Part shown: piece by piece, positions 55,637 to 64,000 of the stretch | How positions within the stretch are numbered: position 1 is the stretch's first letter | Layout of the letters: each line of letters opens with the position of its first letter | From: Thozetella sp. PMI_491 | Taxonomy: Eukaryota; Ascomycota; Sordariomycetes; Chaetosphaeriales; Chaetosphaeriaceae | Reading direction: 5' to 3' | Assembly (NCBI GenBank): GCA_021432635.1 | Contig: MU270029.1 | Coordinates: forward strand, 1 to 64,000 | DNA length: 64,000 nucleotides | Notes under the pieces: generated by a model | What the model was told of the DNA's origin: nothing | The model's database searches: none | What the model saw: only the letters and a program-made list of their open reading frames with translations | Translations under genes and position numbers: made by a program

Positions 55637-58209
55637 ATGTCAAGCGGGCCTATAGATTCCGCGAGTGCTGCTGGGTCGACCCCTCGCTCGGACTCAGCTC
55701 CCGTGCATTCGCCCATCGCCGCCGGATCACGATCACAAAACGCAACTACTGCCAAGAAACGCAGTATCCCGCCTCCTACACCCCCCGGCACCACCAGTGC
55801 GACGGACAGCGGGGAAAACCGCCGCAAAACGCCAAAGGTTAGCCGTGCCTGTGATTTCTGCAAAACCAAAAAGCTACGATGCAGCGGGACTTTGCCCTGT
55901 AGCACCTGCGTTAAGAGGAGCTTGGCCTGTGTCTACGACGCCAAATACTCGCGCGGCCGCCCGCCCACTCCGCAGCCTGCAACCACGACGGCATTGCTGC
56001 CAACAATCACATCCCCGGCAGCCACCCCCCAGATAGAATCCAATTCGGCCCAGACTACGCCAAGGTAAGCCACTATGCCTGCTGCATAGTTATCTTTTAC
56101 TATTGAGCGAATCCCTTCGTCGATACTTTCGGACTAAATGTTGTTAATGGCATAGGGCCGACCTGGGTACCCGCAGCGAGCAGGCTACACTTGCAACATT
56201 GGGAAATGCAGAGCTCCGAACGAGCTTGTCTCGCGCTTCTCCTACCCCTTATGAAGATGTGGCGCCGAGTAGATCGCCGGAGTTGGATACCTCGGAGATC
56301 GATGGCCAATTCTTCGAGCCGACGTCCGGCGTGGCCTTCTTACACGAAGCTTCCCGGCGGCTACTGCTCCAGAGAAGGGCTGCTCCCCCGCCCATATTGA
56401 CTGGAGGGGAGAGGAGTCAGCTGCTGATGACCGCCGGGGATCCTCCCTTGTTACACGAGCGAGAGGCTTCCTTCCAGCTACCCCCTGACCCGGTTGCTCG
56501 AGAACTGGTCGAGTTTTACTTCGACTCTTGTGTCGTCACGTATCGAATATTCCATAGACAGAGCGTCGTCGGTTGGGCCGAGGCCATGCTCTCGAACTCC
56601 CGCCATAACCAGCCGCTGACGTACGAAATCGGCCATGCGAGAGCCTCCATAGTGCTCACCATCTTCGCTATCGTCACATTTCGCCGAGGTCGGATCGAGG
56701 GCGGGCACACGCACTGCACGGTGGCTCAGGCCGAAAGTGACGGATACTTTGACGCAGGCCTACGCCTCACCGACGCTGAGACGGGCCTCCCTGGGCTCGT
56801 GTCAGCACAGGCCCGACTGATACAGGTGCTCTACCTGCTCCAAACCTCTCGGATGAACCAAGCTTGGTATCGATTTGGAATGACCTCACAGATCACCTCA
56901 GCTTTAGGTCTGTACCGTCGTTCCAGGAGAAAGCGGAATGGTTCCGTTGGCTACGCTCGTGGTGACTACATTGAAACGGAATGCAGCAAACGCACATTCT
57001 GGGTTGCATACACGATCGACAGATACCTCACAGTCGTCTTCGGTCGGCCTCGGCAATACCATGACGAAGATATCGACCAGAGCTTCCCCGAGAACATCAA
57101 CGACGAGTCCATGACGATCCACGGCCCTTCTGGGGTAGAGTCACCCGAGGAATGCCACGTAGTTGCCCTCGTTCTCCACGCGAAGTTAGTATCTACCTTC
57201 GATGCCTTGGAATTATTAGTACCTCTCATGTTGTGGAAGTCCTTATTGATCCACATTATTAGACTTGCACAGATCATCGGAGTAATATCTCGCGACGTGT
57301 ACTCAGTCAAGCGCCTCCCTAAATCTCAAAGAATCTCCTCGGCACAGAACGCCTTGGCGGAGTTGCACAGCTGGCGAGCAAGTCTCCCCCCTCATCTTGG
57401 AACAGTCAAACCATCAACTCTCATCCCCATCTTTCGACGTCAAGCCATTGCCCTGAACCTGGCTTATGCGCACGCGATCATTCACGTCACCCGGCCCTTT
57501 CTCCTCGGTCGATGGGGAAATAGCTCCAGGGAGAAAGAAACGGTACGGAGCGGCATAGAGGAATGCATCTCGGCCGCCAAAGCTGCGCTCCAGACATTTG
57601 ACACCATGGTGACAGATGGAAGCCTCTTCCATGCATTTTGGTGGACCTCCTACGTCGCATTCTGCGCCTTAGCGGTGGTCTATATTTTAGATATCCAGCT
57701 GAACAGCACTTCGAACCGTGACTTCTCCGCTATCAAGCCCTTATTGTCGTCTGCCGTCCTTGAATTGGCAGAAAAGTGCCGGGGTCACTTGTCCAGCTCT
57801 ACAATGACGGACACTCCGAGCCACAGATACAGCATCATTCTGGAAGGGCTGCGAAATGGTTCAAAGCAGCAGCACGGCGGCCACTCCCGGCCGCCTTTGG
57901 ACGAGCCGAGGCTTCAGACTGAACCAGAAAACGACACACAAGCATCCAATTCTACAATGCTATCCACAGGGCTGCTTGAGGACAATCAATTTTTATTTCA
58001 AAAGATTTTTCATCCGGGCGAACAGCTGGATGGCTCGGAGTTGGACGGAATGGATATGGATCCCCTCGTTTCGGGCTGGCAGACGACAGACTGGCTCGAG
58101 CTGGATGCTTCTGTATGTTCAGCCCAAAGCACAGGCGCCTTATTGCTCCATCTACTGACCGTATATCCAGGCATTGGGACCATTCAATCAATTTGACATG
58201 GAGTTTTAA
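55637..58209 (+). CDS. Zn2Cys6 transcription factor with fungal-specific TF domain
   Basis: Four exons are inferred (55637..56064, 56156..57188, 57273..58112, 58171..58209), giving 779 aa. A disordered Ser/Pro-rich head precedes the zinc cluster (C72, C75, C82, C88, C91, C98: ACDFCKTKKLRCSGTLPCSTC). The middle-homology domain follows: LVEFYFDSCVVTYRIFHRQS, then SKRTFWVAYTIDRYLTVVFG and GRPRQYHDEDIDQSFP. The 84-nt intron 57189-57272 is a multiple of three and stop-free; it is called an intron because splicing gives HAKLIIGVISRDVYSVKRL, as in homologues. The last exon gives only ALGPFNQFDMEF after a TACTGACC branch site. The C-terminus (LDGSELDGMDMDPLVSGW) is acidic, as in activators. It is probably the regulator of the adjacent aldolase and transporter. 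Confidence 0.92.
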
Positions 58210-59175
58210 AAGTAAAGCCCGCACTTGTTAACAGCGATTTACGTACCATTGGCCATACCTATTGAGATCAAAACCTTGGCGATCCAGGAATCGGACTGAA
58301 GGAAAAAAACTTACTGCTTCTATTTAATGCGTTCTAGAGAGTTGTTGCCCATATCTGTCAAGCAAGCAGTACCTACGATGAGGTGGATGTATATATTGGC
58401 TGTGCAGCTTACAAAGGGTCGATTAACTGGTAGGGGCCCAAAAGAGGTTGGCAAGGAATTTAAAAACGATGGTAGGGGTTCACATCAGCAAACCTTGGAG
58501 AGGATCAACTGGAAAGCTAAGAGGGGGGTTAGAAACTCTTAGCTCCTATCAAGTTCAGACATTTGACCCTCTACCAGCATTTGACCCAGCTCTTCGCACG
58601 TTGCGCCCGCGCCGAATATCTACTCTAATATAATATTCTGTATAGGAGAGTGAGGCGATCACCTAGCGGCGCCGCATATAGCCGAAACTCGGCGAAGGAT
58701 TTATGAGAACCAACCAGCCAACCAACTAACCAGTGAAGCGAGCACGAGGCTGTATTGTTACTCAGTACCGGAAAATGAGGAGAGCACCGGGCTGCATTTA
58801 GTCAAAGCGCCGGAAATAGTAGGATTATTCGGTTTGAGATGTTGCAGATTTAATATTATCTCAGCACTTCACGATTGGCGCTTAAGTACGATCGTAGTCA
58901 CCGAACGCCCGGCTAGTGAGAAGCCTTGCAAACCTGGGCACCGACTGCATATGTAGTTATATTGGGCCCGAATTGCCGAATTCTTACACTTGCTCAAAGA
59001 TAACTACTTGATAAAAAAGCTATTAAATCTTCGAATCTCCTCTATAGAATCGACATGTCACCCCCAATACTCACATCTATTATTTATTAAGGTTACTGCT
59101 TCTAACGCCTCATCTTTCAATACTAGCGCACGGGCTTTTGCCACTACATTGTAATTCTAGCCTTAACCTGCCAAA
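58210..59175. other. Intergenic region
   Basis: About 970 nt, AT-rich. A small CCAACCAG/CCAACTAACCAG tandem lies at about 58711-58732. It should contain the promoter of the peptidase gene. No gene is seen. Confidence 0.45.
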
Positions 59176-61410
59176 ATGATTCCTGAGCAATACCGCAATC
59201 CCCCCCAACTAGCACCGCTTTTCAATGCTACTAAGAATTCTATCATAAACGAGACCCAGGCTAGGTGCAAAGCAACACGTGCGCTACTAGACAAGATAGT
59301 CGCCGAAGTGTCCGTCGAGACGGCAACCTTTCGCAATGTACTTCTTCCCATCGAACAGGACAGAAACGTTGCTGTGTCCACGGTTCCCGCGGATATTTAT
59401 CGAAAAGTCGCTTCTGAACCTGGTCTTCGTGACGCTGCAGTGCAGGCCATGAAGATCAGCCAGGCCTTTGAAATCGAATGTTTAACGCGAGAAGATATTT
59501 TTAGACTGGTCGATGCCGTCTTTCAGAAGAATGAATCTTTGGACCCCGAAAGTCGACGTGCCTTAGAACAGGCCCGCCAGAAGTACATCCAGAATGGGCT
59601 AGCACTACCGTCCGGTCTAGCTAGAGACCGCTACAAGGCTATCGCAGAGCGCCTAAGTGAGGTCTCCACTGACTTTATCAAGAATATTGATGAGAATACT
59701 GGCGGTATCTGGCTCAGTCCAGAGGAAATTGTCGGCCTCCCACAGGATGCCATTGAGGGCCTGGAAAAGGGAACAGACCTCGAGACAGGCAAACTCAAGG
59801 TCACATTCAAGCTCCCTGATTGTCAATCGCTGATGAGGTTTGCACTGAGTCCGGAGACGAGAAAGGCGATGTATATCGCAAGGGAAAACAGGGTAAGTGT
59901 TGTCGGCGTGTTGGTGTTATGCAGAATTGATGGTACTAAACTGCTTAATAGTGCAGCGAAAACATTCCCTTGATTGAGGAAGGTATTCGTCTTCGTAATG
60001 AAGCAGCACTTCTCCTTGGATATCTCAACCATGCAGAGAGAAAGCTGGAGCTACAAATGGCGAAGACTCCGGACAAAGTCATGGACTTCCTCGACGGTCT
60101 GTGTGGCATCGCTGGTCTAGGTGTCAAAAAGGAGGTTGAAAAACTGCAGGCTGCTAAGAGGGTTGACTTGTCGGCCCGCGGTATGCCTCCTGATGACAAC
60201 ATCTACGTATGGGATATCGCGTTTTACGAGCATATCTTGAGAAAGCAAGAGCACAACCTGGATCAACTCAAAATTTCCGAGTACTTCCCCTTCCATCCGA
60301 CGCTTTCTGGCATGCTTCGTCTCTTCGGCCATTTATTCGGACTAGTTTTCATTGAGATTCGGGACGAAGACCGCCAGAGCGTTTCTCCGACCGGGAAGAC
60401 GGAGGATATTATCTGGAACGAAGATGTGGTGTTATATAGTGTCTGGAATGCTCCCCAATGCGGAAACACCACCTTCGTTGGATACCTCTATCTCGACATG
60501 TACCCACGGCCGGGAAAATATAGCCATGCATGCTGCGATTTGGTCCGAGGCGGGTTTCTGAACGACGACGGCACAAGATGTTACCCCGCTACATGCATCA
60601 TGACCAACTTCACGAAACCGACAAGCTCCAAACCGTCTCTTCTGAATCACGACGAAGTAGTTGTACTATTTCACGAACTCGGACATGGAATACATCATCT
60701 ATCCATAAGGACTACGTATTCCAGATTTAATGCCGACTCGGTTGCTGGGGACTTTCTGGAATTGCCCTCTGAGATGCTTGAAAATTGGTGCTGGATTCCA
60801 TCTTGCCTCAAATCCTTCTCATCCCATTACGTGACTGGGGCCACCATCCCGGACGAGATGGTACAGAGCTTGGTAGATGCCAAGCACTTCAACGAGGCAA
60901 TCTATCTAATTCGCCAGTTGAATTTTGCTCTATTCGACATGAATATTCACACGTATCCAGTTCACGAAAAGGCTATAAAGTATCCTGAGCTCTTCAACTC
61001 GCTCTATTTCGATCTCACAGGCATCAAGGGACCGGAAGACATAGGAATGCCTTTGTAAGCTCTCTCAGCCGAGCCATGTCTCCCTTTAAAAACTTTTTTT
61101 CTGACCAAAGTATAGAGACTGGGGACACTACTACGCTAGCTTCAGACACCTCTTTTGTGGTTATGACGCCGCATATTACGGGTACCAGTGGTCAAAGGTT
61201 TATTCCATGGACATCTTCGCTAGCGTATTCGAGAAAGATCCAATGAACCAAGAGGAAGGGAGACGCTACAGACAGATAATATTGGAGAAGGGAGGAAGCA
61301 AGGATGAGGCGCTGATGCTGGAGCAGTTTCTAGGGAGAAAGCCTTCGGCAGAAGCCTTCTATCAGGAGCTGGGCTGGACGGAACTTAAGGACAACCAGGG
61401 CCAGAGCTAG
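59176..61410 (+). CDS. M3-family metallopeptidase (thimet oligopeptidase / saccharolysin type)
   Basis: Three exons are inferred (59176..59892, 59952..61054, 61116..61410), giving 704 aa, the family's normal length. The joins read ARENRCSENIPLIEEG and IGMPLDWGHYYASFRH. The zinc site is LFHELGHGIHHL, with His480, Glu481 and His484, and the third ligand Glu509 in GDFLELPSEMLENW. The C-terminal GYDAAYYGYQWSKVYSMDIF is the substrate-binding loop of the family. No mitochondrial presequence precedes MIPEQYRNPP, so a cytosolic oligopeptidase (Prd1-like) that trims peptides of about 5-17 residues is expected. It is not linked to its neighbours in function. The PGKYSHACCDLV segment keeps the tyrosine/glycine-rich strand of the active-site cleft. 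Confidence 0.93.
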
Positions 61411-62188
61411 TCGGCTTGGCAACGGCATATGCTCTTTGTCTATGTTACTTGAAGAAATCTCTTGCTGGCAGACGTATTGGCTACACTCAATCGGTTATAT
61501 GAGATTCTATAGTGCTGTTCACAACATTCTAAAATCTGTGAGAGAAATACTGCCTTATAACAGTATACCCGCTATCCCCTAGTCGCGGTTTCCGTGTGCG
61601 CTTTTCGCCAAGGTGGCCCATTTGACAAGAAACTAGTTAGGCTATCACTGAAGATGCGAAACACGAGCAAGCCGCAGTTATCATCCATCAACGCAATCAC
61701 CTATTGCTATAGCGTAGAACCTCTTAGCGCTCCATAACACCACTTTCAGTCCACCTGCGACCACTTACCCTTGACAAGAATCTAAATTAGTTTCTCAATT
61801 ACCTACTTGGCATCCAATACTAAGGCGGGCATTTGGCGGCCCCACTTCCCTTCCGTGTGTTTTGGCGAAGGCCGTAACTAGAGCTGGTCGGTCTTCGTCC
61901 CGAGTTCGATACGGCCAAATGCTGACATAGAGGCTAGGCGCCTTATTTCTCCACACCGGGCTTCGCACCGAGATATCGGCCTTGCGCCGCACCAGTCCTC
62001 TGGCCCAAAGAGGATGTATGGCATACAAGACAGCATGTGTAAAAAAGAACAGCGGAATTGGCCAGTGCCAAGATATTTAAATCTCTAGCCAGGGGTGTCA
62101 GAACCAAGAACATTCCCAGAACGAGCATTACCAACATCAAATTATTCTACAAGTCCCCGCCCAAGTTATCCCCAATTGACACGCAGCA
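61411..62188. other. Intergenic region, phosphonoacetate hydrolase promoter
   Basis: About 780 nt. It includes a segment at 61800-62040 with open frames on the minus strand but no recognisable domain. A TATTTAAAT stretch at about 62071-62079 lies about 110 nt upstream of the hydrolase ATG and may be its TATA element. Confidence 0.45.
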
Positions 62189-63427
62189 ATGCCGGCCCAG
62201 GCGCTACCAAAAGTCCAGCTACACGGAAACAGCTACAACATTCCCAGCCGCTCAACGGTTGTCATCTGTGTCGACGGGTTCGACCCGAGCTATCTTGACC
62301 AAGGCATCGCAGACGGCATCTTGCCTACCCTGGCCGGTTTCGTCCAGAATGGGTTCCACACCACCGCCAATGTCGCCATGCCGACCTTCACAAACCCTAA
62401 CAATGTATCCATCATCACGGGCGTGCCCACTTCAGTCCACGGCATTGCCGGCAACTATTTCCTCGACCGTAAAACGGGCAAGGAGACCATGATCGTCGAT
62501 GACTCGCTTCTGCGTGGGTCCACGATTCTCGCTGAAATGGCGAGCCAAGGAGTGCGTGTGGCTGCCATTACCGCGAAGGACAAGCTGCGTCGGCTTCTCG
62601 ACCACGGTCTGGCCGGCACGAAAAGCATTTGCTACTCGGCCGAATACGCTAGCGATGAGACCCTGCAGTGGCTGGGCCGAGACGCCAGACCTAGCCAGTA
62701 CTCTGGGGATTTGTCCCTATTCGTTCTGGACGCCGGCATCAAGCTCTTACAGGAAGACAAGGCCGATCTATTCTACCTAACTCTTTCGGATTTTATTCAG
62801 CATAAGCACGCTCCGGGATCGCCTGCTGCGAATGAGTTTATGACAGCCGTAGATACCCGGGTGAAGGCTCTTGTTGACCTCGGAGCTCTCGTGGCGCTGA
62901 CTGGAGACCATGGCATGAGTGACAAGTGCAACGACGACGGCACACCAAACGTCCTGTTCCTACAGGACGAGCTGGAGAAGCGCTTTGGCGAGGGCTGCGC
63001 CAGAGTCATCTGCCCGATTACCGATCCGTTCGTGAAGCACCATGGCGCGCTTGGGTCGTTTGTTCGCGTCCACGTCGCCGATGCGCATCAGAGCGACATT
63101 CCTGAGATGATCAAGCACTGCAGCTCGTTTCCACAAGTCCAGGTGGCACATCCCAAGGAGGAGGCAGCGACCCTGTTCGAGATGCCGGTCGACCGGGAGG
63201 GTGACTTTGTCGCTGTGGCAACGCCAAATGCGGTCTTGGGGAGCAAGGTGGCGGAGCATGATCTAGGGAATCTTGCTGGCCACCGGTTACGCTCGCACGG
63301 CGGGTTGTCCGAGCAGCAAGTGCCGCTCCTGATGTCGGGTCCGTTGCTTGAGGAGAGCGAGACTCTTCTGTCTAAGAAGTGGAGGAACTTTAATATCTTC
63401 GACCTAATTCTCAACTACGGCCAGTAA
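62189..63427 (+). CDS. phnA: Phosphonoacetate hydrolase
   Basis: A single exon of 412 aa. It belongs to the alkaline-phosphatase superfamily and carries the PhnA set of residues: metal ligand Asp29 in VICVDGFDP, nucleophile Thr68 in PTFTNPNNVS, Asp201 and His205 in LSDFIQHKHAPG, Asp240-His241 in TGDHGMSD, and His370 in HRLRSHGG. PhnA hydrolyses the C-P bond of phosphonoacetate to acetate and phosphate, using two zinc ions. The length and motif spacing match bacterial PhnA (about 410 aa). The enzyme has been reported from some Penicillium and Aspergillus species. No targeting signal is seen, so it is cytosolic, and a permease for phosphonates must lie elsewhere. It converges with a probable regulator at 63611. 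Lack of introns is compatible with bacterial ancestry but does not prove it. Confidence 0.92.
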   Translation: MPAQALPKVQLHGNSYNIPSRSTVVICVDGFDPSYLDQGIADGILPTLAGFVQNGFHTTANVAMPTFTNPNNVSIITGVPTSVHGIAGNYFLDRKTGKETMIVDDSLLRGSTILAEMASQGVRVAAITAKDKLRRLLDHGLAGTKSICYSAEYASDETLQWLGRDARPSQYSGDLSLFVLDAGIKLLQEDKADLFYLTLSDFIQHKHAPGSPAANEFMTAVDTRVKALVDLGALVALTGDHGMSDKCNDDGTPNVLFLQDELEKRFGEGCARVICPITDPFVKHHGALGSFVRVHVADAHQSDIPEMIKHCSSFPQVQVAHPKEEAATLFEMPVDREGDFVAVATPNAVLGSKVAEHDLGNLAGHRLRSHGGLSEQQVPLLMSGPLLEESETLLSKKWRNFNIFDLILNYGQ

Positions 63428-63610
63428 GGCCACTTCTATGCCAAATATCTGCGACTTGGGAGTCTTTAGTTGACTAGGTAGCATATACTAAAATACATTT
63501 AAGGCATGGAGATCTAGGCCATCAACCATGGCGTTTAATCAAGGCTCGAATAAATGTACTTGATAATTTCCTATGTACACAAACGCCTTTTTTGTGCCCC
63601 TGCGAGCAGA

Positions 63611-64000
63611 TCAACTTTCAGTCGGTCGGTCCATGAAAGAATTAAAATCGAAGCTCATGTCTCCGCTCACGAGGAAATCATACTCGTCCATGATGTTGGG
63701 GTCGAATGCAGGATCTAGCGACCAGTTAAACTCTGCTCCGTTCCACACGTCAGAGTCTGGCAAGGCCTGTTGGACGCCCTGTCGAGGAGAAGCCACGTTC
63801 GTGGACGATGGTCCATCATCGGCCGCAAGTCCGGAGCGTAGCAGGAGACCGTCGATTCCCTTTGTAATGCTGACGAGAAGATGGCGTGGATGCATGGTTG
63901 CCGTGACTTTCTTCAAGGCTTGGACGAGGGTATGCATTAACCTCTGGATCTCCTTTACGTCTAGCTGTACTGAAGTTGAAAGTTTCGTTGACACTTTGAG
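63611..64000 (-). CDS. C-terminus of a probable fungal transcription factor (partial)
   Basis: The minus-strand frame is open from the window edge to the stop at 63611, about 129 residues. A helical stretch (VKEIQRLMHTLVQALKKVTA) leads into an acidic, aromatic tail (EFNWSLDPAFDPNIMDEYDF, then SFDFNSFM), which is typical of the C-terminal activation region of Zn2Cys6 regulators. The DNA-binding part is outside the window, so the class is inferred. It is tail-to-tail with the phosphonoacetate hydrolase, 183 bp apart, and could be its regulator. Confidence 0.6.
   Translation of the reverse strand, partial: LKVSTKLSTSVQLDVKEIQRLMHTLVQALKKVTATMHPRHLLVSITKGIDGLLLRSGLAADDGPSSTNVASPRQGVQQALPDSDVWNGAEFNWSLDPAFDPNIMDEYDFLVSGDMSFDFNSFMDRPTES

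Noticed and set aside
61895-61915. GAGTTCGATAC, B-box-like sequence
   Set aside because: No cloverleaf could be drawn around it.

Overview
The window looks like nuclear chromosomal DNA of a filamentous ascomycete (Pezizomycotina, probably Sordariomycetes). The signs are short introns (about 45-110 nt) with GTRNGT-like donors, CTRAY-like branch sites and YAG acceptors, two HET-domain genes, two Zn2Cys6 activators plus the end of a probable third, an ankyrin protein with a fungal N-terminal domain, and long intergenic regions. It opens with 37 G residues, which look like a contig-end or sequencing artefact. All exon boundaries were inferred by eye from splice consensus and reading-frame continuity.

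Layout. 1-2987 holds nothing I recognise. 2988-5016 (-) is the exocyst subunit Exo70. From 6 to 21 kb there is a run of small-molecule enzymes: class-III aminotransferase (-), secreted haem peroxidase (-), D-serine dehydratase/D-threonine aldolase-like PLP enzyme (-), glutamine-amidotransferase-like protein (+), aldehyde dehydrogenase (-), SDR oxidoreductase (+) and an Aro8/2-aminoadipate-type class-I aminotransferase (+). From 21 to 26.2 kb two HET-domain genes are divergently arranged, followed by an HSL-type alpha/beta hydrolase (-). 27.7-32.4 kb is gene-poor and decayed; it holds a disabled secreted-type gene and a fossil of a killer-toxin-like chitinase tail with a NucA/NucB nuclease domain.

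33-45 kb holds two Dal5/allantoate-permease-type transporters, a zinc alcohol/formaldehyde dehydrogenase, an ankyrin-repeat gene with a STAND-type N-terminal domain, and a small NTF2/SnoaL-like gene. 46.6-50.2 kb has a Zn2Cys6 regulator and a four-helix membrane protein. 51.4-58.2 kb looks like a compact catabolic module: a DapA-family aldolase (-) diverging from an organic-anion transporter (+), then a Zn2Cys6 regulator (+). Both promoter regions carry repeats of CCCGGAT(T/A)(T/C). The window ends with an M3 metallopeptidase, a fungal phosphonoacetate hydrolase with a complete set of catalytic residues, and the 3' end of another probable regulator.

The most interesting items are the aldolase-transporter-regulator module with its shared operator-like motif, the phosphonoacetate hydrolase, the divergent HET pair, and the row of PLP and aldehyde-handling enzymes at 6-21 kb. 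No transposon with intact ends, CRISPR array, rRNA or convincing tRNA was found.
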